Assembly (NCBI RefSeq): GCF_031501865.1 | Contig: NZ_JARRCW010000001.1 | Coordinates: 3,183,001-3,247,000, forward strand | DNA from: Pseudovibrio sp. M1P-2-3 | Lineage (GTDB): Bacteria; Pseudomonadota; Alphaproteobacteria; Rhizobiales; Stappiaceae | Length of the DNA stretch: 64,000 nt | Direction: 5' to 3' | In this document: positions 7,865 through 17,047 of the stretch, piece after piece | How positions within the stretch are numbered: position 1 is the first letter of the stretch | Layout: every line of letters starts with the position of its first letter | Translations under genes and position numbers: made by a program | The notes under the pieces: model-generated | Database searches by the model: none | Seen by the model: only the letters and a program-made list of their open reading frames with translations | Told to the model about the DNA's origin: nothing

Positions 7865-9418
7865 ATGCCAAAGCTCGGTCCAAAACTCGATAAAACATGC
7901 GATCTGCATTCCATAGTAGATCTTGGGTATAGTAACACGCCAGATGAATACGCAGTGCTTTCGCAGCGCGCTTGTCTGACATGGCGACAGCTCAATGATT
8001 TGAGCGACGAACTCGCACGAACTCTGCTCGCAAAAGGGTTGGTTGCTGGAGATCGTTTTGCACTGTTACTGCCAAATTGCTGGGAAGCAGTTGTTGCTTT
8101 TTTCGCGGCACTAAAATCAGGAACTGTAGTATTCCCAATATATTATCCATTTACCCCTAGGCAGATTGACGGTGCGTTGCATATGAGCACACCCAAACTC
8201 CTTTTGGCCCATCCAAGCAAAAGGAACGATCTGACAAAATGCGAGAATATTTCCAGCTTGGGCATTGAGGTGCTGTATCTAAAGTATTCAGATGAAGTGT
8301 CTCTAGGAATTGAGGTCTCAAAAAGCAGTATTAGAGCCGTTGCGTCACTCCCTCCCCCTTGTCCGGAAAGGCCGTTTCTCATACTGTATACATCTGGCAG
8401 CACCGGAGCTCCCAAAGGCATAACCCACAACGCAAAAAGCTTCGGCACGAGTGTGCAGATAAGTATCCAAGCATTTAAGATCACAGACAAAGATATAACG
8501 CTTAATTGCTCCTCTTTCTTTCACCTTTCTGGTCTATTGAGGGTTTTTACTGGATTGGGCGCAGGAGGGAAAACTGCCGTGGCTCGTTCTCAAGATTCCT
8601 CCTCCATCCATGCCGCTATCAACACATTCCATCCGACCTATGAAACAAGTCATGTAAGGGAACTTTATTCTCTCCTTGAAGGCTATAAGCGTAAACAAGT
8701 AGACTTGAGTTCAGTACGAATACTTGCATCCGGAGGAGATAAACTCCCCGAAATTCTCTACAACCAATTCTTAGTTGAAACGGGTATTTCAATATACCAA
8801 AGCTATGGAATAACTGAGGGCGGTCCATTACTTCTCAATGCCAGCGGAGATAGGCGCTACATTGGTTCAATAGGGGGTCCTTACCCAAGCACGCAGATAT
8901 CAATCCGAGATGAAAATTACAAAGAAGTCCCTCAAGGCATTGTTGGAAACCTTTGGTACAAGACAAAGGCAAGTGCCATCGGCCTTTGGGAGGGGAATTG
9001 GTATAAACCATTACATTCGGTTGACGGGTGGCTGGACTCTGAAGATTTATTTATGGAGGATGCGGAAGGCCACTATTGGTTTAGGGGCAGAGCAAAGCAA
9101 ATCATAAAGTTTGACGCAGAAAGCATTTACCCCCAAGAGGTAGAGGGCGTCTTGCTTTCACACCCAGAAGTTAGAAGCGCTGCGGTTGTGGGTGTCCCCA
9201 ATAGCATTCATGGAGAAAATATCGCTGCCTACGTGGTTTTGGACAAGGAGCACAGTTGCGTCAGCGAACAAGACCTGATTTCATTTGTCAAAAAGCGCAT
9301 TAGCTTTAAAGCGCCTCATGCCATAAAATTCGTAGATACTATTGAGCTCATATCATCTGGCAAGATTGATAGAGCAAGCCTCCAAACAAAGGCAGTGGTG
9401 GACTTTCCGCAAAGTTGA
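7865..9418 (+). CDS. Class I adenylate-forming enzyme, copy 1
   Basis: A 517-aa AMP-forming ligase. The phosphate-binding loop is YTSGSTGAPKGITHN, the aromatic/adenine motif is YGITEGGP, the ribose-binding part is DSEDLFMEDAEGHYWFRGR, and the catalytic lysine is in SSGKIDRASLQ near the C terminus. This is the complete motif set of the acyl-CoA ligase/NRPS adenylation superfamily; the acid it activates is unknown. No carrier protein, condensation domain or CoA pathway gene is adjacent. The ATG at 7865 is chosen because the protein then aligns with copy 2 from residue 1. Copy 2 follows in tandem; the two proteins are very similar, with most differences in the central substrate-binding half. Confidence 0.85.
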   Translation: MPKLGPKLDKTCDLHSIVDLGYSNTPDEYAVLSQRACLTWRQLNDLSDELARTLLAKGLVAGDRFALLLPNCWEAVVAFFAALKSGTVVFPIYYPFTPRQIDGALHMSTPKLLLAHPSKRNDLTKCENISSLGIEVLYLKYSDEVSLGIEVSKSSIRAVASLPPPCPERPFLILYTSGSTGAPKGITHNAKSFGTSVQISIQAFKITDKDITLNCSSFFHLSGLLRVFTGLGAGGKTAVARSQDSSSIHAAINTFHPTYETSHVRELYSLLEGYKRKQVDLSSVRILASGGDKLPEILYNQFLVETGISIYQSYGITEGGPLLLNASGDRRYIGSIGGPYPSTQISIRDENYKEVPQGIVGNLWYKTKASAIGLWEGNWYKPLHSVDGWLDSEDLFMEDAEGHYWFRGRAKQIIKFDAESIYPQEVEGVLLSHPEVRSAAVVGVPNSIHGENIAAYVVLDKEHSCVSEQDLISFVKKRISFKAPHAIKFVDTIELISSGKIDRASLQTKAVVDFPQS

Positions 9419-9815
9419 TTGAGCCGGTTAAAGCCGTCGTGATTGCAGGCAGCGATAATCCGCCGCCCTCATAGTGACAATCTGGTCTTTCTTCTCACAG
9501 CTCAGGTGTTTGTAGACCGACATAGAAGCATTCCTTACTGTAATAAACACCAAGGCCCTTATGACATTCAAGGGCGTTGCAGGTCTGGCTAGAACTCACG
9601 CCAAGTTAAGCGGACCTTCGTCCAGATACTATCCAAGCGCCTCAATTCAGCTCATCGCGCCCAAAGGGGTTCAGTCTCTTCAGCCCCTGTACCAAGCCCG
9701 GCCCTTAACCATTTAATGCAAGAGTACGGCATCACGGCAAGTTTACTTTGCGTCATTCGGTGCACCCTGTTAGTCCTGAGCTAGGACAGGTCGAAATAAC
9801 TACAGCAATCAAAAA
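9419..9815. other. Spacer and duplicated leader of adenylate-forming gene 2
   Basis: No open frame is supported. Positions 9600-9815 repeat the leader found before copy 1, with scattered substitutions. The first ~180 bp have no counterpart noticed elsewhere. Confidence 0.55.
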
Positions 9816-11378
9816 ATGCCAAAACTCGGTCCAAAACTGGATAAGATATGTGATCTGCATTCCATAGTAGATCTTGGGTATAGTAACAAGCCAGATGAAT
9901 ACGCAGTGCTTTCGCAGCGCGCTTGTCTGACATGGCGACAGCTCAATGATTTGAGCGACAAACTCGCGCAAACTCTGCTCGCCAAGGGGCTGGTTCCAGG
10001 AGACTTGTTTACATTACTCCTCCCAAATTGCTGGGAAGCCGTTGTTGCTTTTTGCGCTGCGTTAAAATCGGGAACTGTTGTATTCCCAATATATTATCCA
10101 TTCACCCCCAGACAGATTGACAGTGCGCTGCTTAAGAGCGCACCCAAACTCCTTTTGGCTCATCCAAGTAAAAGGCGCGATCTGGCAAAATGCGAGAATA
10201 TTTCCAATCTTGGCATTGAGGTGCTGTATCTAAAGTATTCAGATGAAGTGTCCCTAGGACTTGAGGTCTCAAAAAGCAATATTAGAGCCGTTGCTTCACT
10301 CCCTCCCCCTTGTCCAGAAAGGCCGTTTCTCATCCTGTATACATCTGGCAGCACCGGAGCTCCGAAAGGAGTAACCTACAATGCGAAGAACTTCGGCACG
10401 AGCGTACAGGCGTTTATTCAAGTCTTTAATATCACAGACAAAGATACTACGCTTAATTGCGCCTCACTCTTTCACCTTTCTGGTCTATTGATGGTTTTTG
10501 CCGGATTGGGCGCAGGAGGGAAAACTGCAGTGGCCCCTTCTCAAGAACAGTCCTCCATCCGAGCCACCATCAACACATTCCATCCAACCTTCGTAACAAG
10601 TCATGTAAAAGAAATATATTCTCTTCTTGAGGACCATAAACGTAAACAAATAGACCTGAGTTCAATACGAATACTTAGAACAGCAGGGGATAAACTTCCC
10701 GAGACACTCTATGACCAGTTTATACTTGAAACCGGTATTCCCATATTCCAAGGCTATGGCACTACGGAGAGCTGCATATTACTAACCAATGCCGTCGAGG
10801 ATAGGCGCTATATTGGCTCGGTTGGGGGGCCTTATCCAGAAGTCCAGATATCAATCCGAGATAAAAATAGGAGAGAAGTTCCTCAAGGCACCGTCGGAAA
10901 CCTTTGGTATAAGTCAAAGGCAACTGCAATCGGTTTCCGGGAGGGGAAAAGCTATAGGCCATTGCAGTCGGTTGACGGGTGGCTGGACTCTGAAGATTTA
11001 TTTATGGAGGATGCGGAAGGCCACTATTGGTTCAGGGGCAGAGCGAAGCAGATCATAAAGTTTGATGCAGAAAGCATTTACCCTCAAGAAGTAGAGGGAG
11101 TCTTGCTTTCACACCCAGAAGTTAGAAGCGCTGCGGTTGTGGGTGTCCCCAATAGCATTCACGGGGAAAATATCGCTGCCTACGTTGTTTTGAAAAAAGG
11201 GCACAGCCCCGTTAGCGAGCAAAAACTAATTTCGTTTGTCAAAAAGCGCATTGGCTTTAAAACGCCTCATGCCATAAAATTCGTCGATACCATTGAGCTC
11301 ATATCATCTGGCAAGATTGATCGAGCAAGCCTTCAAAAGAAGGCAGTAGTGGACTTTCCCCAGCACTCGCCGGACTAA
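9816..11378 (+). CDS. Class I adenylate-forming enzyme, copy 2
   Basis: A 520-aa paralogue of the preceding gene with the same motif set: YTSGSTGAPKGVTYN, YGTTESC, the DSEDLFMEDAEGHYWFRGR segment and the catalytic lysine in SSGKIDRASLQ. The last ~150 residues are nearly identical to copy 1, while the region around the adenine motif differs (YGTTESCILL against YGITEGGPLL), hinting at a different or shifted substrate. The motif glycine-to-cysteine change lies next to the adenine pocket, but activity is still plausible because the P-loop and lysine remain. It has its own duplicated leader, so the copies may be transcribed separately. Confidence 0.85.
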   Translation: MPKLGPKLDKICDLHSIVDLGYSNKPDEYAVLSQRACLTWRQLNDLSDKLAQTLLAKGLVPGDLFTLLLPNCWEAVVAFCAALKSGTVVFPIYYPFTPRQIDSALLKSAPKLLLAHPSKRRDLAKCENISNLGIEVLYLKYSDEVSLGLEVSKSNIRAVASLPPPCPERPFLILYTSGSTGAPKGVTYNAKNFGTSVQAFIQVFNITDKDTTLNCASLFHLSGLLMVFAGLGAGGKTAVAPSQEQSSIRATINTFHPTFVTSHVKEIYSLLEDHKRKQIDLSSIRILRTAGDKLPETLYDQFILETGIPIFQGYGTTESCILLTNAVEDRRYIGSVGGPYPEVQISIRDKNRREVPQGTVGNLWYKSKATAIGFREGKSYRPLQSVDGWLDSEDLFMEDAEGHYWFRGRAKQIIKFDAESIYPQEVEGVLLSHPEVRSAAVVGVPNSIHGENIAAYVVLKKGHSPVSEQKLISFVKKRIGFKTPHAIKFVDTIELISSGKIDRASLQKKAVVDFPQHSPD

Positions 11379-11440
11379 TTCATAACGGGAACTTTAAGCC
11401 TCTTCACCCAAACACTTATTCAACTTTTCCGCGTGTGTAA

Positions 11441-11459
11441 CCCCGCACTTGATGCGGGG
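11441..11459. terminator. Stem-loop after adenylate-forming gene 2
   Basis: A 7-bp stem CCCCGCA/TGCGGGG with a short loop lies ~60 bp after the stop codon of copy 2 and before the convergent lipoprotein gene. No T-run follows, so it may equally be one of the palindromic intergenic repeats of this genome. Confidence 0.4.
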
Positions 11460-11523
11460 TCTAGTTACAGATAGTTTGAAACAAATTTCACTTGGAATAA
11501 CAAACGGCAAGCTTTACCGAAAG

Positions 11524-11925
11524 CTATTTTTCATGGCAGAACATCAACAGCTTTGAAGTCTGACTTTGCTTATCCACTATGGGCCTTTTACTTATAACGC
11601 CAATTTTATCTGTATTGGCATTTGGAACATTTGACTTGCAAATTTCTGAACTCGCATCGAAGAGAGCAGATAAGAATTTCTGGTCACGCAATGAAGGCGG
11701 GACTGGAGAAATACTCATAAGGTACTCCCAGTTCCGTGTTTGATCGGGTTTACTATAAGAAAAAGAGAAACCACCCACTTTTTTACTTTGGGTCAAATTA
11801 TATTTATTATTTAAGATACGCTCTTCACTTATCTTTTCTGAACTAGTTTGACAGCCAGATAAAGCCAGAGTGAAAAGTATCATTACAAGTGACTGTTTCA
11901 AAGAAATTTTGCGATTTGTAATCAC
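11524..11925 (-). CDS. Putative lipoprotein
   Basis: The 133-aa product has a lipoprotein signal: a positively charged start, hydrophobic core, and the lipobox LALSGC with the modified cysteine at residue 24. It would be anchored by lipid on the outer face of the inner membrane or in the outer membrane. The GTG at 11925 is preferred because AGGGA lies 6 bases before it and the signal is then of normal length. Two further cysteines occur in the mature part. Base composition is AT-rich compared with its neighbours. No family recognised. Confidence 0.6.
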   Translation of the reverse strand: MITNRKISLKQSLVMILFTLALSGCQTSSEKISEERILNNKYNLTQSKKVGGFSFSYSKPDQTRNWEYLMSISPVPPSLRDQKFLSALFDASSEICKSNVPNANTDKIGVISKRPIVDKQSQTSKLLMFCHEK

Positions 11926-12059
11926 TACACGTCCCTATTATAGTTTCAATGTAAAATGTTGCCATTCATAAACAGCAAAGGCACAACAATGTGCTTTGTT
12001 CGGTTCAAAAGTTGAATGAACAGCTAACACTTTATTTGGCGAGAATAGTAATTTGCCCG

Positions 12060-12773
12060 TTAGGCTTTTTCAGGAGAACCAAACACCTTCTCAACCTCGT
12101 CCGCACTCAAAATCTTGTAGCCGCCCTCTTCCGCCATATCAGCAGAGAGGCCGCCGATTTTGGAGCGGTGGAGGGAGGTGACGTGGTTGCCGGTGGCGGC
12201 GAACATGCGGCGGACTTGGTGGTAGCGGCCTTCATGCAGGGTGAGCCTTGCGGATTTTTCGCCAAGCACTTCCAGTTCAGCGGGTTTAAGCGGTGTGGTT
12301 TCGCTGTCCAGCATGAGAGTGCCGGAGGCAAACAGGTCCACTTCCGTACCATCCAACGGGCGGTCCAGTTCCACTTCGTACACCTTTGAAACATTGGACT
12401 TTGGAGAACTGATGCGGTGCAGAAGTTGCCCGTCATCGGTAAATATCAAAGCACCCGAGGTGTCCTTGTCCAGCCGCCCCACAGTGGACAGGGCTGGTTT
12501 TCGCACGCGAAAGCGCTCGGGCAGCAGGTCATAAACCAGTTTGCCGATGTCTTTTTTCGAGCAGGTATAGCCAAGTGGTTTGTTCATAATCAGCACGAGG
12601 CCTTCGGGCGGGTCCAACGGCTCATCGTCAAGAAGGATGTCCTCGTGCGGGGTGGTGCTGTCTTTTTTCAGCGTATTTCCCGCGCGGTCCGTTACCCAGC
12701 CGTTTTTGATGGCCTGTGTGATTTCCTTGCGGCTGCCATAGCCAAGGTTTGCTATGAGTTTAACCAGTCTCAT
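12060..12773 (-). CDS. rsuA: RsuA-family pseudouridine synthase
   Basis: A 237-aa protein with an N-terminal S4-like RNA-binding domain (residues ~1-60) and the pseudouridine synthase core. The catalytic aspartate is in GRLDKDTSG, the family motif, and the later RYHQVRRMFAATG element is typical of RsuA. RsuA modifies U516 of 16S rRNA; the assignment to RsuA rather than RluB/RluE rests on length and the S4 domain and is moderately secure. Its start overlaps the stop of the upstream methyltransferase by 4 bases, so the two are a translationally coupled rRNA-modification pair. Confidence 0.8.
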   Translation of the reverse strand: MRLVKLIANLGYGSRKEITQAIKNGWVTDRAGNTLKKDSTTPHEDILLDDEPLDPPEGLVLIMNKPLGYTCSKKDIGKLVYDLLPERFRVRKPALSTVGRLDKDTSGALIFTDDGQLLHRISSPKSNVSKVYEVELDRPLDGTEVDLFASGTLMLDSETTPLKPAELEVLGEKSARLTLHEGRYHQVRRMFAATGNHVTSLHRSKIGGLSADMAEEGGYKILSADEVEKVFGSPEKA

Positions 12774-13798
12774 TTGCGTGCCTTTACTGCATGAATGATT
12801 TTAAATCCACCTTCATCGCCCACAATTTCAAAACGATCGAAATGCTTCTCCAGCGTGTGCTCATAGGGCAAATGCCGGTTGGCGACCATCCAGAGGGATC
12901 CTGCCGGTTTCAAAGCCTTGCTTGCGGACACGATAAAGGCTTGGCCCAGATCGGTGCGGTCGGCTTTACCGGTGTGGAACGGCGGGTTCATGACGATGAA
13001 GTCGTAGGCCCCTTTGAGCGTTGCTGTCACATCTGCCCAGATGAACTCAACGGGCTTTGCAGCGCTAGACAGGTTCAGCTTGGCAAGGTCCAGTGCACGC
13101 TTTTCTGCTTCCACAAGGTCCATACCGGACACTTTAGGGCACTTGGTGAGCACTTCATCGGAAAGGTATCCCAGTCCGGCGCCAAAGTCCGCCCCTTTGC
13201 CTTGAAGGGTGGCTGGAAGGTGCTTTACCAGAAGCTTGGAGGCATGGTCGATATGATCCCAAGAGAACACACCCGGGCGGCTTTTATAGCGCCCCTGTTC
13301 AATCTCGTGCACGCTATCCAGCTGCAACCACTCGTCAAGCAGGTCTTGATTGACCGTTTCCTTGGAGATTTGCGTCCAGAACACGCGGCATTTGTTTTTG
13401 GATTTGTTGCCATCAAGGCCCGCCAGAGCTTTCAGGTCTGCCTCGCAGGTTTTGGCCCCTTCCGTATTGGAGATTGCCGCCACCACCATGCCGCCCTCAC
13501 CGCATGCCTTTACAGCCTGCGCCAACAGCGCCCGCGCTTCTTTTCTCTGGCGTGGAGGCAGCACCATGATGAAGGGGAATTGCCCTTCCACCTCAAAAAC
13601 AGTTTTAAAGCCCGAACGCTCCAGAGCGTTTGCGTCCGGTGCAAAGGTTTGATGGCAAACGAGACGCTCCCTTGGCAGCTGGCGCAGGGATGGCCCCATG
13701 CGCGCGCGCAAAAACAACAGCTCGCCCGTGTCCGGCAGGGCAATGCTTTCTTCCAGAACCGGCAGAACCAGTGTTTCCAAAGCAGGGTCTAACATCAA
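12770..13798 (-). CDS. rsmC: Class I SAM methyltransferase, RsmC-like
   Basis: A 342-aa protein whose C-terminal half is a Rossmann methyltransferase: SAM motif GADFGAGLGYLSDEV and the target-amine motif VMNPPFHTG. The NPPF motif indicates methylation of an exocyclic nitrogen of guanine or adenine. The N-terminal half is a diverged copy of the same fold, as in RsmC, which makes m2G1207 in 16S rRNA. RlmG is an alternative with similar architecture. It overlaps the pseudouridine synthase gene by 4 bases. Confidence 0.75.
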   Translation of the reverse strand: MMLDPALETLVLPVLEESIALPDTGELLFLRARMGPSLRQLPRERLVCHQTFAPDANALERSGFKTVFEVEGQFPFIMVLPPRQRKEARALLAQAVKACGEGGMVVAAISNTEGAKTCEADLKALAGLDGNKSKNKCRVFWTQISKETVNQDLLDEWLQLDSVHEIEQGRYKSRPGVFSWDHIDHASKLLVKHLPATLQGKGADFGAGLGYLSDEVLTKCPKVSGMDLVEAEKRALDLAKLNLSSAAKPVEFIWADVTATLKGAYDFIVMNPPFHTGKADRTDLGQAFIVSASKALKPAGSLWMVANRHLPYEHTLEKHFDRFEIVGDEGGFKIIHAVKARK

Positions 13799-13839
13799 AT
13801 CTCTCTAAACGCGTGTAGGGCTACGATAGTCGGTTTGGA

Positions 13840-13926
13840 TCCCGGCTCATAGGCCGGGATGACGCTGTTATGTGTGGCTTGGCTTCTCATCTAGCACAGA
13901 TGTCACCCCGGACCTGATCCGGGGTC
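13840..13926. repeat. Pair of palindromic intergenic repeats
   Basis: Two stem-loops, ATCCCGGC/GCCGGGAT (13840-13861) and ACCCCGGA/TCCGGGGT (13906-13926), flank a short spacer in the gap between the rsmC-like gene and prfC. They belong to the same dispersed family as the repeats at 17108, 18691 and 20239, and may act as terminator for prfC. Confidence 0.55.
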
Positions 13927-13949
13927 CAGCCAAGCGGTAAAGCCTTTGA

Positions 13950-15551
13950 TTAATCCGAATATACAATCTCGCGGGTTTCACGGAAGCGGATATCGGGGTT
14001 CTTTTCGCCCACATAGTTCACTTCCCAAGCGTTCTTGAACAGATAAACCGGCTTGTCGTCGCGGTCGTTGGCAACGTTGGCGCGGTTGGTCTCCAAGAAC
14101 TTGTCCAGCTTGATATGATCATCACATTCAATCCAGCGGGCGGTGTTATACATCACCGCTTCAAAGCCGATTTCCGTCTGATATTCAGCCTTGAGCCGGT
14201 CCACAACAACGTCCAGCTGCAACACACCCACAACGCCCACAATCCAGTTGGTGCCAATAGCAGGCTTGAAGATTTGCACCAAACCTTCTTCTGCCAAATC
14301 TTCCAAGCCGCGGCGCATTTGTTTGACGCGCATGGTGTCCGTCAGGCGCACACGGCGCAGGATTTCCGGCGCGAACGCAGGCAGGCCGGTCACGTGAATG
14401 ACTTCACCTTCGGACAAGGTGTCCCCCACACGTAATTGCCCGTGGTTTGGCACGCCGATCACGTCACCCGGATAAGCCTTTTCGGCAATCTCGCGCTCTT
14501 CTGCAAAGAAGAACAGCGGTGCGGACACGGTGATGGGCTTGCCCGCACGCACGTGCTTCAATTTCATGCCGCGCTTGAAGGTGCCTGAACACAGGCGCAC
14601 AAAAGCGATGCGGTCGCGGTGTTTAGGGTCCATGTTGGCCTGCACCTTAAACACAAAACCGGTGACTTTTTTCTCGTCCGGCGTGATGGTGCGCCCGCCG
14701 GTGGCTGGCTGGGAGTGCGGGGATGGCGCATGTTCGGCAATGAAATCCAGAACCTGCTCGATACCAAAATCACGCAGGGCAGAGCCGAAGAAGACAGGGG
14801 TCAAATGACCTTCCAGAAAGCTTTCAGGATCAAACTCAGGATAGCCCGCGCCGCCCAGCTCAACGTTTTCTTCCAGCTCTTCGCGGATATTGTCAAACAG
14901 ATCACCAACCAGCTCGGGGTCTTCCAAGCCTTCAACGGGTTTGATGGTGTCCATAGGCCCGCCGCGCCCCTCGGTGGAGGTGAAGAAGCGGTTGCCCAGA
15001 TGGTCATAAACGCCGAAGAAGTCAGAGCCCATGCCAACAGGCCAGCTCATGGGCGTCACATCCAGCGCCAGCGCCTCTTGGATTTCATCCAGAATTTCCA
15101 GCGGGTGACGGCCTTCGCGGTCGATCTTGTTGATGAAGGTGATGATGGGAATATCCCGCAGACGGCAAACTTCGAACAGCTTGCGGGTTTGGGTCTCAAT
15201 ACCCTTTGCCGCGTCAATCACCATGATCGCCGCATCAACGGCGGTGAGCGTGCGGTAGGTGTCCTCAGAAAAGTCTTCGTGGCCCGGCGTATCCAGCAGG
15301 TTGAACAGGTAGCCATCGCGCTCGAATGTCATCACGGAGGATGACACGGAGATTCCGCGCTCCTGCTCGATTTTCATCCAGTCAGAACGGGCGCGCCGAC
15401 GCTCGCCACGTGCACGCACCTGCCCCGCCGCGCGGATCGCCCCGCCGCCCAAAAGCAGCTTTTCCGTCAGCGTGGTTTTACCGGCATCGGGATGCGAGAT
15501 AATCGCAAACGTGCGGCGCGTTTCATAGGGCTGCTTTCCAGCTGCACTCAT
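13950..15551 (-). CDS. prfC: Peptide chain release factor 3
   Basis: A 533-aa translational GTPase. The P-loop is HPDAGKTTLTEKLL with the RF3-characteristic GGGAI following, the G3 motif is LDTPGHEDF, and the G4 motif is NKID. The length matches RF3 and the C terminus carries the family's DKPVYLF and final RFRETREI region. RF3 recycles RF1/RF2 from the ribosome after termination in the cytoplasm. It is a single-gene unit, with the start ATG preceded by AAGGAGG-like sequence. Confidence 0.95.
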   Translation of the reverse strand: MSAAGKQPYETRRTFAIISHPDAGKTTLTEKLLLGGGAIRAAGQVRARGERRRARSDWMKIEQERGISVSSSVMTFERDGYLFNLLDTPGHEDFSEDTYRTLTAVDAAIMVIDAAKGIETQTRKLFEVCRLRDIPIITFINKIDREGRHPLEILDEIQEALALDVTPMSWPVGMGSDFFGVYDHLGNRFFTSTEGRGGPMDTIKPVEGLEDPELVGDLFDNIREELEENVELGGAGYPEFDPESFLEGHLTPVFFGSALRDFGIEQVLDFIAEHAPSPHSQPATGGRTITPDEKKVTGFVFKVQANMDPKHRDRIAFVRLCSGTFKRGMKLKHVRAGKPITVSAPLFFFAEEREIAEKAYPGDVIGVPNHGQLRVGDTLSEGEVIHVTGLPAFAPEILRRVRLTDTMRVKQMRRGLEDLAEEGLVQIFKPAIGTNWIVGVVGVLQLDVVVDRLKAEYQTEIGFEAVMYNTARWIECDDHIKLDKFLETNRANVANDRDDKPVYLFKNAWEVNYVGEKNPDIRFRETREIVYSD

Positions 15552-15881
15552 AAAGCCTCCTTGAGCGCAGCTCCTGCCCGCTCAGATTTATCAAAGGCTC
15601 GCGTCGCGTGAATATCCAGCGCCAGCCATGCCCCTGATCCAATTCGAAAAGTGTTGTGTTGCTCATATTGAAGATTGCAAAAGATTGCCAGCCCTTTTGC
15701 GGAAAAAGATGGGAGGGGGATTGGTGAAGGTGGGAATCGCTACATCAATCCCGTCAAGGACGTCATTGAACAAAATCCCTTAAACATATAAGGTGTAAAT
15801 TATAGTTTATACAATCATTTTTAATTCGCCGTTTTATGTCAGAAACTGCACAACAACCACTAACTGTTTAGGAAAAGCTGC
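15552..15881. other. Divergent intergenic region, no gene seen
   Basis: About 330 bp separate prfC from the plus-strand DUF4145-type gene. The half next to the latter is AT-rich and should hold its promoter. No RNA gene, repeat or open frame was recognised. Confidence 0.5.
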
Positions 15882-16595
15882 ATGTCTGAATTTGTAAGCG
15901 ATTGTTCATGGTGCAATGCAAAGAAAGTAACTTTCGCAGTAAACGCCATTATCCCAGACCGTGACCGTGCGGGAGATTTTTTTCGCTATGCAAAAGTTAC
16001 TGGAGTTTGTCGTAATTGCGGAGAAGTTTCACTTTTTAGATTTGGGACACGCAAACCAACTCTCAGATCAAATTCGTTTGCAGAATTACATAGTAAATTT
16101 TCGCGCTATTTTAATGACATACATGAACAAATCAGACCACCTGCTTGGGGGCAGGTTTCGTGCCCTGAGCACCTCCCTAATGATCTGGAAACTATTTTCA
16201 CTGAAGCCGCACGTTGCCAAGCAGAGAGTTGTTACAACGCTGCCGGAGCTATGTGTAGATTATGCCTCGATGTCGCTACAAAAAAGATTTTGCCAAATGC
16301 TCCTGCCGGAGACGGTGGCCCAAACCAGAAAGCAAGAAAGAACTTAGCCGACCGAATAAACTGGCTTTTTGAAAAAGGCGATCTTTCCAAGCGTTTAAAA
16401 CGCCTTGCTGATCATATTAGGTTTGAAGGAAATGATGGAGTACATGACGGAACATTGGGCAAAAGTGAAGTTGAAGACCTAATGGACTTCACCGTTTTAG
16501 TCCTTAAAGATCTTTTCACTGAACCTCAACGCATCGCGCTGGCTGAAGAACGCCGTGAACAAAGACGAAAAATGGAACAAAAAGAAGAAGCATGA
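15882..16595 (+). CDS. DUF4145-type protein with N-terminal zinc ribbon
   Basis: A 237-aa protein. The N terminus has two CxxC pairs (CSWC at residue 8 and CRNC near residue 43), the layout of a zinc ribbon. The C-terminal half reads as the DUF4145 helical domain, with the CYNAAGAMCRLCLDVATKKI segment and the later RFEGNDGVHDGT and EVEDLMDFTVLVLKDLF elements. DUF4145 is found alone or fused to nucleases in restriction and defence loci; its function is unclear. The next gene starts in its stop codon (ATGA), so they form a coupled pair. The composition is more AT-rich than the flanks, suggesting acquisition. Confidence 0.7.
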   Translation: MSEFVSDCSWCNAKKVTFAVNAIIPDRDRAGDFFRYAKVTGVCRNCGEVSLFRFGTRKPTLRSNSFAELHSKFSRYFNDIHEQIRPPAWGQVSCPEHLPNDLETIFTEAARCQAESCYNAAGAMCRLCLDVATKKILPNAPAGDGGPNQKARKNLADRINWLFEKGDLSKRLKRLADHIRFEGNDGVHDGTLGKSEVEDLMDFTVLVLKDLFTEPQRIALAEERREQRRKMEQKEEA

Positions 16596-17047
16596 CCGAG
16601 TCCACCTCAAAGCCTCAACCATTAGAATCCCCTCTTAGCTCAAGAGAGTTTGCCGAGGATTTAAAACTAATAGCAGAGCTGGTAGCTTTTGGAGGCGCTT
16701 TTGTTGCGGCAGCTAGTGTAATTTGGGATTTCGGAAACCCTTCCAATATATTCATCATACTCTGTAACTTTTTTGCCGTCATAGGTACAGCCGTACTCAG
16801 TATCCTCCTGTTCCTTACGGCTCTACAACGTACAATATTACTGTTATCAAAGCGCGACGAACCTATTCGGAAAGTTAAACCTTGGCGAGAAGTTCTCAAT
16901 TCTCCAAGTTTTTGGCTGCAAACTTTTATATCAATAGTCTTTACTTCCATAATTATGTTTGCGCTAGTTGACATCATAGAAACGCCTCCTTCTTCCTTCA
17001 TCTCAGAAAATAAAGTTGCGCCTCCACAACAAACGTTACTGCAATAG
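16592..17047 (+). CDS. Membrane protein coupled to the DUF4145-type gene
   Basis: A 151-aa protein with three hydrophobic segments: residues ~30-48, ~54-75 and a final one near 110-128 (FISIVFTSIIMFALVDII). The hydrophilic linker between segments 2 and 3 is basic. Its ATG overlaps the stop of the DUF4145-type gene by 4 bases, so the two are made together. No family recognised. The pairing of a soluble zinc-ribbon protein and a small membrane protein is consistent with a two-component stress or defence module but this is inference only. Confidence 0.6.
   Translation: MTESTSKPQPLESPLSSREFAEDLKLIAELVAFGGAFVAAASVIWDFGNPSNIFIILCNFFAVIGTAVLSILLFLTALQRTILLLSKRDEPIRKVKPWREVLNSPSFWLQTFISIVFTSIIMFALVDIIETPPSSFISENKVAPPQQTLLQ

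Noticed and set aside
12791-13792. A 333-aa plus-strand open frame
   Set aside because: It is antisense to the rsmC-like gene, which has intact SAM and NPPF motifs; the plus-strand translation has no family features.
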